Translations under genes and position numbers: made by a program | Part shown: positions 1 through 5,430 of the stretch, piece after piece | Layout: the number at the start of each line of letters is the position of its first letter | Position numbering within the stretch: the stretch's first letter is position 1 | The notes under the pieces: generated by a model | Databases searched by the model: none | Told to the model about the DNA's origin: nothing | The model's input: the letters and a program-made list of their open reading frames with translations, nothing else | Source of the DNA: an uncultured Chromatiales bacterium | GTDB taxonomy: Bacteria > Pseudomonadota > Gammaproteobacteria > Steroidobacterales > GCA-2729495 | Direction of reading: 5' to 3' | NCBI GenBank assembly: GCA_913058165.1 | Contig: CAJXQV010000098.1 | Span: 1-5,430 of the forward strand | Length of the DNA stretch: 5,430 nucleotides

Positions 1-35
1 TGTCTCGTGGGCTCGGAGATGTGTATAAGAGACAG
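1..35. other. Untrimmed Nextera (Tn5) read-2 side adapter, not genomic
   Basis: These bases match the Illumina Nextera transposase adapter of the i7 side: a 15-nt GTCTCGTGGGCTCGG segment at 2-16, then the 19-bp Tn5 mosaic end AGATGTGTATAAGAGACAG at 17-35. The single T at position 1 fits the last base of the i7 index found complete at the other end of the contig. The segment is the exact reverse complement of 5382-5416. Genomic sequence therefore begins at 36. The adapter is open in the frame of the following gene and adds a false GTG start at 21 and five artefactual residues (MYKRQ). Confidence 0.98.
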
Positions 36-1142
36 GCTTATATTGTAACTGCCGGTTCATTAAATGAGTCTCCTCTGCCCGTGTTTGATATGTCCGGAGT
101 CAAGCGAAACTCAGCTAACACTCTGGTGCCGTTATTGCCTGCGGACCAATTGGCTGCAATCGTTTATACCTCCGGCACCACCGGTATCTCAAAGTCTATA
201 GAGAAGACGGTGGGCAGCCTTTTCTCTGGTGCAAAGATCAACAGTGGTGTATTGCATGAGTCGTTATCATTAGGCCGTAATCCGGCAATTGTAGCGACCG
301 CACCACCCTGGCATATGTATGGCCTCGAGTGGTCTTTGCTGGTGTCCTGCGTTTCTGATCTTGCGATATTTTCAGGTTCGACACTGTTCCCGGGTGATGT
401 TATCGCGGCTCTAAAGCTTGTCGGAGAGGACAACTGCTTTGTATCGACACCGCACCATTTGCGGGCCCTGTATCGCTCGGGCATGGATATATCTCTGGTT
501 CGACATCTGTTGTCAGCTACAGCACCATTAAATGATAGCTTGGCGATGGATTTACTTGATTCAATTCGTGGGGATTTGCTTGAGATTTATGGTTGTAGCG
601 AAGCCGGGTCATTTGCCTGCCGTTCGTCAGTTGCTGCCGAATGGCAGCAGTATTTTAGATGTTTTGCTGAGTTCACTATGATTGAGGAAGATGGCGCAGC
701 CATTTTGTCCGCGCCTCATCTTGCTCATACTGTGAAGCTTGCAGATGAATTATGTTTTTCTGAGAACGGCGGTTTTTCAATAGTGGGGCGTGATGCGGAT
801 CTGATTAAAGTGGCCGGGAAAAGGGCATCTCTGGCAGATTTAAATGCCACATTGCTGTCTCTGGATAGCGTTGTTGATGGTGTCGTTTTACCGCCCCAGA
901 CTGAAGGCGGCCGTTTGCTTATATTGGTGGTTCTCCAGGATGGAGATGCTGCCGCCGTTGAAAAAGCGTTGGCAGGCCTGATCGAGCAGAGCTTTTTGCC
1001 GCGCAGAGTCCGTCAGGTTGATGCATTGCCTCGCGACGAGACGGGTAAGCTAAAACAAGTGCGGCTGCAGGCCTTGTTGCAGGCTGAGGGTGTTCCTGTG
1101 AAATCAGGAAAAACACAGGATGAAGTTAGTGGACTGGCGTAA
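36..1142 (+). CDS. Aryl polyene-type AMP-ligase (acyl-ACP synthetase), 5'-partial
   Basis: C-terminal part (about 368 residues) of an ANL-superfamily adenylating enzyme. Numbering from the first genomic codon, it shows the phosphate-binding loop YTSGTTGISK (44-53), the PPWHMYGLE block (90-98), SATAPL (160-165), the A5-like YGCSE (185-189), GRDADLIKVAGKR (251-263) followed by SLADLN, FLPR (320-323), and the C-terminal LPRDETGKLK, whose Lys338 is the expected catalytic lysine. The combination of HMYGLE, SATAPL, GKRxSLADLN and FLPR is what I know from AMP-ligases of aryl polyene clusters (ApeH-like). Those activate an aromatic acid such as 4-hydroxybenzoate and load it onto a dedicated ACP in the cytoplasm. 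The loop has Ser where Pro is usual (GISK against GxPK). Roughly 80-100 N-terminal residues are missing because the insert ends in adapter. No dehydratase domain follows. The stop at 1140-1142 overlaps the next gene by 23 bp. Substrate is inferred from family and context. Confidence 0.9.
   Translation, partial: AYIVTAGSLNESPLPVFDMSGVKRNSANTLVPLLPADQLAAIVYTSGTTGISKSIEKTVGSLFSGAKINSGVLHESLSLGRNPAIVATAPPWHMYGLEWSLLVSCVSDLAIFSGSTLFPGDVIAALKLVGEDNCFVSTPHHLRALYRSGMDISLVRHLLSATAPLNDSLAMDLLDSIRGDLLEIYGCSEAGSFACRSSVAAEWQQYFRCFAEFTMIEEDGAAILSAPHLAHTVKLADELCFSENGGFSIVGRDADLIKVAGKRASLADLNATLLSLDSVVDGVVLPPQTEGGRLLILVVLQDGDAAAVEKALAGLIEQSFLPRRVRQVDALPRDETGKLKQVRLQALLQAEGVPVKSGKTQDEVSGLA
1106..1110 (+). promoter_or_regulatory. 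Shine-Dalgarno site for the acyltransferase gene
   Basis: AGGAA lies 9 nt before the ATG at 1120, inside the end of the ligase gene. It supports the 1120 start and the 23-bp overlap between the two genes. Confidence 0.6.
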
Positions 1143-2013
1143 GCGACCTGAGGCCGGTTCCATGTGGGCTATTCGCTTCATGGAGCTTTTTTCGATTACT
1201 TTTGGCCGGGCAGCAGTATTTGTGTTGCTGTATCCGGTGGTGCTGTACTTTGCTCTGGTTCGTGCCGATGAGCGTCACGCATCACAGGATTTTCTGGCGC
1301 GTGTTTATCGACGCAAGCCAAAATGGCATGAAGTATTCGCCCAATTCATGACTTTCGCTCGCGTGACTACCGACCGGGTATTCATTATGTCGGGTCGCAC
1401 CAGTAATATCCGGATACGTTACTTTGGCACGGAGCCATTGGTTGACCTTGTGCAGGATGCTCAGGGCGGGGTTTTTTTAGCGGCGCATTTTGGTTCGTTT
1501 GAGGCGGCGCGCATGGTCGCAGTTGAGCACCCTCAGGTACAAATGAGGATTGTGGTTGATGATAAAATCAACCCCAATTTTATGCGACGAATGGCCGAAA
1601 TTGATCCGGAGTTTATCCGTTCAATCATTAGCCCCCATCAATCGCCGGCCTCGCTTGGTGTAGAGATCGCAGCAGCAATGCGTGAGTCACAGTGGGTAGG
1701 CTTTCTTGCCGACCGGGTGTTTGAGAGTGAACGTGTGATTGAAGTTGACTTCCTTGATGGTAAGGCTAGGTTGCCGGCTGGACCGTTTATGGTGGCAGCG
1801 GCTTTTAAGGCTCCCGTGATTGCGATCTTCCCGATCTTCGTTGATGGTGGTTATGACGTGCATTGCGAGGTTCTTACAACGGGTCTGAAGACATCCCGCA
1901 AGGATCGTCAACAAGACATACAGCTATTCGCGCAGCGTTATATGGATTGTCTGGAGAAATATGTAAAAAGGGCTCCCGACAACTGGTTTAATTTTTATGA
2001 TTATTTTATATGA
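1120..2013 (+). CDS. LpxL/HtrB-type lysophospholipid acyltransferase of the aryl polyene cluster
   Basis: Complete 297-residue protein of the lipid A biosynthesis acyltransferase family. It starts WRKRPEAGS, has one hydrophobic membrane anchor at about 23-47, and carries the catalytic HX4E motif as HFGSFE (His123, Glu128). A VGFLADR block follows (193-199), then FLDGKARLPAGPF (211-223), and the protein ends NWFNFYDYF (288-296). In aryl polyene clusters this domain is thought to transfer the polyene acyl chain to a membrane lipid or glycolipid acceptor at the cytoplasmic face of the inner membrane. There it is often fused behind a family 2 glycosyltransferase (ApeJ-like); here it stands alone at the usual length of a single acyltransferase domain. 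A good ribosome site precedes the ATG. The 3' end shares ATGA with the next gene. Ordinary lipid A acylation is the alternative, but the neighbours and the WFNFYDYF ending favour the pigment role. Confidence 0.9.
   Translation: MKLVDWRKRPEAGSMWAIRFMELFSITFGRAAVFVLLYPVVLYFALVRADERHASQDFLARVYRRKPKWHEVFAQFMTFARVTTDRVFIMSGRTSNIRIRYFGTEPLVDLVQDAQGGVFLAAHFGSFEAARMVAVEHPQVQMRIVVDDKINPNFMRRMAEIDPEFIRSIISPHQSPASLGVEIAAAMRESQWVGFLADRVFESERVIEVDFLDGKARLPAGPFMVAAAFKAPVIAIFPIFVDGGYDVHCEVLTTGLKTSRKDRQQDIQLFAQRYMDCLEKYVKRAPDNWFNFYDYFI
2010..2013 (+). promoter_or_regulatory. ATGA stop-start overlap (translational coupling)
   Basis: The start codon of the LolA-like gene (ATG, 2010-2012) overlaps the stop of the acyltransferase gene (TGA, 2011-2013). 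The AT-rich sequence just upstream has no Shine-Dalgarno motif, so initiation probably depends on ribosomes finishing the acyltransferase. Confidence 0.6.
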
Positions 2014-2639
2014 AAGCCTTATTGCATAGCTTGAACACAGCCAGCTTTGGAATGGGGCGTTTTTGTTGCTGTGTCTTTTTGACTCTTTCTGCGGCCTCCG
2101 CTTGTGCTGAATCGGTAGTTTTTGATCCGGAGCTTGTGAGGATTCTTTCCAGCCTGGATGTGCAACGTGATGAGCCACGGGCATACAGTGAATACCGGAT
2201 GACAACCCGTTTACGTGAACCGCTGAAAATTACCGGAGACATTGTTTTTAGTAGTCAGGGCGAGTTGATAAAACGTGTCATCGAGCCATTTCAGGAAACG
2301 ATTACAATCGGCAATAATTTAGTTCGAGTACAGCGGGTTAATAAAATGCGCGAGTTCTCGATGGCTAAAGATCAGGGGCTGTACGACTTTTTCCGTAGCT
2401 TGCGCGCCATGCTTGAAGGCGACATTGATACGCTTGATGAATTGTTTGTTGTAGCAATTGAGCGTGATGGAGATAACTGGACGTTGATCTGTAAGCCCAA
2501 AAATAAGTATTTACGCCGCTATGTGCTGGAGATGAATGTGTCCGGAACAGCCGATGAGATTACTGAAATTTTCATTGATCAAGGACGAAAACGTTGGCAG
2601 CGCTTGAGCTTTTCGGTAGTTGAGGCGCAACGGCCTTGA
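2010..2639 (+). CDS. LolA-like outer-membrane lipoprotein carrier family protein
   Basis: Complete 209-residue exported protein. A hydrophobic segment at about 18-31 ends SAASACA|ES, a plausible type I signal peptidase site near residue 33; the n-region from ATG 2010 is unusually long. An in-frame ATG at 2052 would give a short conventional signal peptide, but the only purine-rich stretch there abuts it, so I kept the coupled 2010 start. The mature part fits the LolA-like fold of aryl polyene clusters (ApeL-like): TTRLREPLKITGDIVF (65-80), RVIEPF (89-94), a middle FFRSLRAMLEGDIDTLDELF (127-146), DNWTLICKPKN (155-165), then a strand-rich end. The expected role is periplasmic carriage of the lipid-linked polyene to the outer membrane, working with the MMPL exporter encoded next. 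Classical LolA carries lipoproteins; the cargo here is inferred. Cys32 has only a poor lipobox (ASAC), so a lipoprotein is unlikely. Confidence 0.85.
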   Translation: MKALLHSLNTASFGMGRFCCCVFLTLSAASACAESVVFDPELVRILSSLDVQRDEPRAYSEYRMTTRLREPLKITGDIVFSSQGELIKRVIEPFQETITIGNNLVRVQRVNKMREFSMAKDQGLYDFFRSLRAMLEGDIDTLDELFVVAIERDGDNWTLICKPKNKYLRRYVLEMNVSGTADEITEIFIDQGRKRWQRLSFSVVEAQRP

Positions 2640-4908
2640 GACCCTGGCCGTGACCGATGCTCGCCCCCGCAATCTGCGTCTTTGGTTGTTGCTGTGGTTA
2701 TTGTGTGCAGGATTGAGCGCACTTACGGTTATTACCCGTTTTAATAGTACGGTTGATCTCGCGTACTTTTTGCCGGCCGCTGAAACGCCCCAGGAATCGG
2801 TGTTGGTCGACCGTCTCGGTCAGGGGGCGGGGTCACAGCTTTGGTTTATTGTTTTGCCGGAAGGTTTTTCTACCCAGCCCTTTGATGCCAGCAATGAATT
2901 CAGGTTCCAACTGGAGAATTCGGGACTGTTTCGCAGCGTTTATAACGGCCGACAGACACTGTCGGTTGAGCAGTTGCCCGATGTTATTTTTGCCAACCGC
3001 TATTTGCTCGATGATATTGATCTTTCACAGACGGGGGTGAATGCTGCCATAAGCTCGCGTATGCCCGATCTTACATTTGCGCCAGACCCGGCGCTGGAAG
3101 ATATAATTGCTGCAGATCCTTATTTGTCTTCGCTGGAAGTCCTAAGCAAGATTTCTGCCGATCAAAGTTCTGACACTATGACTTGGGTGACTCCGGGCGG
3201 GCGCGTTTATCTTGTGGCGGAGGCGCGTGCGCCGGCTTATGAGATCGGAGCGCAGCAGAAGATCGCAGCCTTGATTTCCAGTATTGCGAATGACCAGTTT
3301 GGTGCTGTTGCACAGACCTATGGTGTAGGTGCCTATGGCGTGGAGTTGCAGCGGACAATTCAGTCTGAGGCTCAGTTTCGCAGTCTGCTTGCGATACTGG
3401 CAATTATTCTGGTGTTGCTTGCGGTATACCGCAGTGTGCATGTTGTGTTGTTAAGCGCGTTGCCACTCGCGATGGGTGCGCTTGCCGCACTGGCTGCGGT
3501 AACCCTGTTGTTCGATCAGATTCACGGCATCACACTGGCTTTCGGTTTTACCTTGTTTGGCGTCGCGATAGATTTTCCATTGCATGTGTTTAGTCATGGC
3601 CGCAGTGGCCGTGCAGCACTGGCGCATATATGGCCGACTTTGCGTCTTGGGGCGGGCAGCACAGTACTTGCGTATCTCGCCGTGGCGGCTTCGGGTTCGG
3701 AGGGCTTAGCCCAGTTGGGGGTATTTTCGGCGGTTGGGGTGAGTGTTGCTTTGTTGGTCAGCATGACTCTATTACCGGCATTGCTCGGAGACGTTACTTC
3801 GGTTTCAGATGAGTCAGCTATTTCGGCGGAACCCGTCCGGTTACGCCACCATGTATGGTTATTGATATTGCTGCTTGGTGGTTCGGTATTGTTTCGTGGC
3901 GCCGATCATTTGTGGTCTGATGATTTATCCGCATTAACGCCACTGCCTGCTGAAACTATCGAACGCGATAGGGCGTTGCGTGCAGAGTTCGGCGCACCGG
4001 ATATTCGCTATTTGTTGTTACTGCAGTCGCAGGATCTTGACTCATTGCTTAAAGAAACATTGAGGGTCACGGAGCTCCTTCGATTGCATCCGGAATTAGT
4101 AGGCTCGGTCCAGTCGGTGTCGGACCTATTGCCGCCTGCAGTGCTGCAGGAACAGCGGGCTGCAATGGCTGCGGTCTTTAAACCCGAGTTTGCCATTCAA
4201 GCTGCCCGTGAGTTCGGGTTGGTCGACGATGCTTTCGAAGCGTTTTCTACCAATGTGATGGGTTTACAACGGAGGCCTTTATTAGTGCCCGAGAGTTATG
4301 CGGGTACCGTCTTTGAGCAGAGCATTGCATCTGGTTTGTATGAGCGGGAAGGGGTGTGGTCTTCTGTTTTAATTCCGGGGCAGATTGCCGATGTGGCCGT
4401 TTTTTCTGAGCAGCTTGCTGATTATGCGCCCGAAGCTGTACTCATCGATTTAAAGCAGGCATCCGTATCGCTGGTGCAGCAATACCGGGCACGAATACTC
4501 ATGATGCTTGCCATAGCCTTTGTTCTGATATGTGGCGTGCTGCTCGCCGCTCTTCGCCCTGGCCGCCGTTTGTTTTGGGTTACTGGCGGCTTACTGGCGA
4601 CTGTCGCCGGAACACTTGCCGTTAACCTGCTCTTGTTCGATGCGATATCGCTGTTTAATCTTATGGCGGTTGTGCTGGTGGGGGGGCTCGGGCTGGACTA
4701 CCTTTTGTTCCTGAGTCGTGTAGCGCTCCCGTCAGATAACAGTATCGCCGATAGTCGTCACGCGATACTGGCTTCGGTGCTGTCTACGGCTGCAGGTTTT
4801 GCTGTCCTGGCATCGTCAGCAGTGCCGATTCTTTCTGGCCTTGGTTTTACCGTGCTGACCGGGGTGTTGATAGCCTTCGGCGTAGCGCGACTGGGTTCAC
4901 TCAACTAA
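2620..4908 (+). CDS. MMPL/RND-family exporter of the aryl polyene cluster
   Basis: Complete inner-membrane transporter of about 762 residues, a usual length for MMPL proteins of this cluster type (ApeM-like). The topology is a duplicated RND plan: TM1 at about 20-38, a periplasmic domain to about 252, five TM helices between 254 and 390, TM7 at about 411-426, a second periplasmic domain to about 623, and five TM helices between 625 and 756. Each half has an aspartate in its fourth helix, GVAIDF (Asp318) and GLGLDY (Asp693), the positions expected to relay protons. It probably moves the finished lipid-linked polyene out of the inner membrane and passes it to the LolA-like carrier. The start is uncertain. 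TTG at 2620 overlaps the preceding gene by 20 bp, and GTG at 2650, 10 nt after the previous stop, would give MTDARPRNLRLW. Neither has a strong ribosome site and no in-frame ATG is near. The TAA stop is 13 bp from the stop of the convergent gene. Confidence 0.92.
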   Translation: MRRNGLETLAVTDARPRNLRLWLLLWLLCAGLSALTVITRFNSTVDLAYFLPAAETPQESVLVDRLGQGAGSQLWFIVLPEGFSTQPFDASNEFRFQLENSGLFRSVYNGRQTLSVEQLPDVIFANRYLLDDIDLSQTGVNAAISSRMPDLTFAPDPALEDIIAADPYLSSLEVLSKISADQSSDTMTWVTPGGRVYLVAEARAPAYEIGAQQKIAALISSIANDQFGAVAQTYGVGAYGVELQRTIQSEAQFRSLLAILAIILVLLAVYRSVHVVLLSALPLAMGALAALAAVTLLFDQIHGITLAFGFTLFGVAIDFPLHVFSHGRSGRAALAHIWPTLRLGAGSTVLAYLAVAASGSEGLAQLGVFSAVGVSVALLVSMTLLPALLGDVTSVSDESAISAEPVRLRHHVWLLILLLGGSVLFRGADHLWSDDLSALTPLPAETIERDRALRAEFGAPDIRYLLLLQSQDLDSLLKETLRVTELLRLHPELVGSVQSVSDLLPPAVLQEQRAAMAAVFKPEFAIQAAREFGLVDDAFEAFSTNVMGLQRRPLLVPESYAGTVFEQSIASGLYEREGVWSSVLIPGQIADVAVFSEQLADYAPEAVLIDLKQASVSLVQQYRARILMMLAIAFVLICGVLLAALRPGRRLFWVTGGLLATVAGTLAVNLLLFDAISLFNLMAVVLVGGLGLDYLLFLSRVALPSDNSIADSRHAILASVLSTAAGFAVLASSAVPILSGLGFTVLTGVLIAFGVARLGSLN

Positions 4909-4921
4909 GTCATGGCGGCTG

Positions 4922-5381
4922 TCACAGCGAGCCTCGACTCCTGATGCGTAAATGGGTACCAGAATTTATTGGCCAACGTAACTCCGTTGCATTTTGTGCG
5001 TCAGTTTTCATCGCAAATACTTCAAGTTGTGCCAGCACGGCAGCACTTGGGTTTCTGCGGCTTAGTGTGCGGGCAGATACGCTCTGGGCGACAGGCTGAG
5101 GATTGCTGCCAGCACACAATTCAAGTTCGAGTTCTACGCTGTCTTTGTGTGTGCAAGTCGCTTGCAGTAATAGTGCACTGGCGAAGCTTTCATCAATTCG
5201 GCAAATACCAGAGAGAGGTGCTTTGTTGGCGATATCGTAGTTAACCAACAAGACATCCCGTTGTTCGATAAGGCATTGGCTCGCCGCTTCTATAAGAGCT
5301 AAAGCCCAGCTTTCCATAAAGCCGCCGACATAATTGCACGGGGCATGATTACCGCTTCCTATTGCCCAGTAACCCGCAGGG
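4922..5381 (-). CDS. Ketosynthase-like chain length factor (PF13723 type), 5'-partial
   Basis: The last 152 residues of a protein read on the minus strand, truncated where the insert meets adapter; the apparent start MGSEMCIRDS is adapter translated in frame. From the first genomic codon it reads PAGYWAIGSGNH (1-12), then a helix with WALALIEAASQCL (25-37), RDVLLVNYDI (41-50), APLSG, and SFASALLL (65-72). This order matches the thiolase-fold half of beta-ketoacyl synthase chain length factors of aryl polyene clusters (ApeC-like). These are usually about 240 residues, pair with a catalytic ketosynthase, and help set polyene length in the cytoplasm. The missing N-terminal part prevents checking whether an active-site cysteine is absent. 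The remainder (about 73-152) is divergent. It is convergent with the exporter, so it belongs to another transcript whose promoter lies outside the contig. A catalytic ketosynthase fragment is the less likely alternative. Confidence 0.78.
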
Positions 5382-5430
5382 CTGTCTCTTATACACATCT
5401 CCGAGCCCACGAGACAAGAGGCAATCTCGT
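5382..5430. other. Untrimmed Nextera adapter with i7 index and P7 start, not genomic
   Basis: CTGTCTCTTATACACATCT (5382-5400) is the Tn5 mosaic end and CCGAGCCCACGAGAC (5401-5415) completes the read-2 side adapter. AAGAGGCA (5416-5423) is an i7 index, which I recall as Nextera N711, and ATCTCGT (5424-5430) is the beginning of the P7 sequence. This is what read 1 gives when it runs through a short insert. Genomic sequence ends at 5381. The adapter is open on the minus strand and gives a false start for the chain length factor at 5410. Confidence 0.98.

Noticed and set aside
164..484. 106-codon minus-strand frame inside the ligase gene
   Set aside because: It lies opposite conserved adenylation motifs and has no recognisable features of its own.
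2103..2108. Cys32 of the LolA-like protein as a lipidation site
   Set aside because: The preceding residues ASA make a poor lipobox with no Leu/Val at -3, and ACA|ES is a better type I cleavage site; carriers of this family are normally soluble periplasmic proteins.
2006..2242. Minus-strand frames across the start of the LolA-like gene (also 1924-2205)
   Set aside because: They are basic, low-information translations opposite a gene with a clear signal peptide and coupled start.
4861..4908. Exporter truncated at its C-terminus
   Set aside because: The twelfth membrane helix is complete and the total length is normal for the family, so the short tail after it appears natural.
4918..4928. GCTGTCACAGC palindrome at the convergent gene ends, as a terminator
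   Set aside because: It can form only a 4-bp stem with a 3-nt loop and has no T-tract on either strand, so it is too weak to call.
4969..5244. 91-codon plus-strand frame opposite the chain length factor
   Set aside because: It shows no recognisable family motif, whereas the minus-strand frame across the same bases matches the chain length factor pattern; it is an antisense shadow.
1..5416. Perfect terminal inverted repeats suggesting a transposon or integron-like unit
   Set aside because: The repeats are the Nextera adapter with the Tn5 mosaic end used in library preparation, and one copy is followed by an i7 index and P7 bases. No transposase is encoded.

Overview
The window looks like one short metagenomic assembly contig. 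It has untrimmed Nextera (Tn5) library adapter at both ends, at 1-35 and 5382-5430, so only about 36-5381 is biological. The DNA is densely coding with mid-range GC and short gene overlaps. The proteins resemble the aryl polyene (APE) pigment gene clusters best known from Gram-negative Proteobacteria and also found in Bacteroidetes. The LpxL-type acyltransferase and LolA-like periplasmic protein confirm a Gram-negative host, most likely a gammaproteobacterium. Family homology supports this assignment, but the sequence does not settle the genus.

Layout: four plus-strand genes overlap head to tail. (1) 36-1142 is the C-terminal part of an AMP-ligase of the APE type, a starter-unit acyl-ACP synthetase. 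(2) 1120-2013 is an LpxL/HtrB-type inner-membrane acyltransferase. (3) 2010-2639 is a secreted LolA-like outer-membrane lipoprotein carrier homologue. (4) 2620-4908 is a 12-TM MMPL/RND-type exporter. After a 13-bp gap comes a fifth gene on the minus strand (4922-5381). It is the C-terminal part of a ketosynthase-like chain length factor (PF13723 type), running convergently into the exporter.

Working model, inferred from known APE pathways: the ligase activates an aromatic acid starter and loads it onto a dedicated ACP. A type II PKS, of which the chain length factor is a partner subunit, extends it to a conjugated aryl polyene. The acyltransferase moves the chain to a membrane lipid anchor. 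The MMPL exporter and LolA-like carrier then take the lipid to the outer membrane. ACPs, catalytic ketosynthases, ketoreductase and dehydratases are not in this contig and presumably lie on either side.

No RNA genes, CRISPR arrays, mobile elements, promoters or convincing terminators are visible. The only perfect inverted repeat noticed is the adapter. No wholly new system is apparent. The points that stand out are the compact gene order, which lacks the glycosyltransferase, dehydratase and thioesterase often found between ligase and LolA gene, and the inverted chain length factor.
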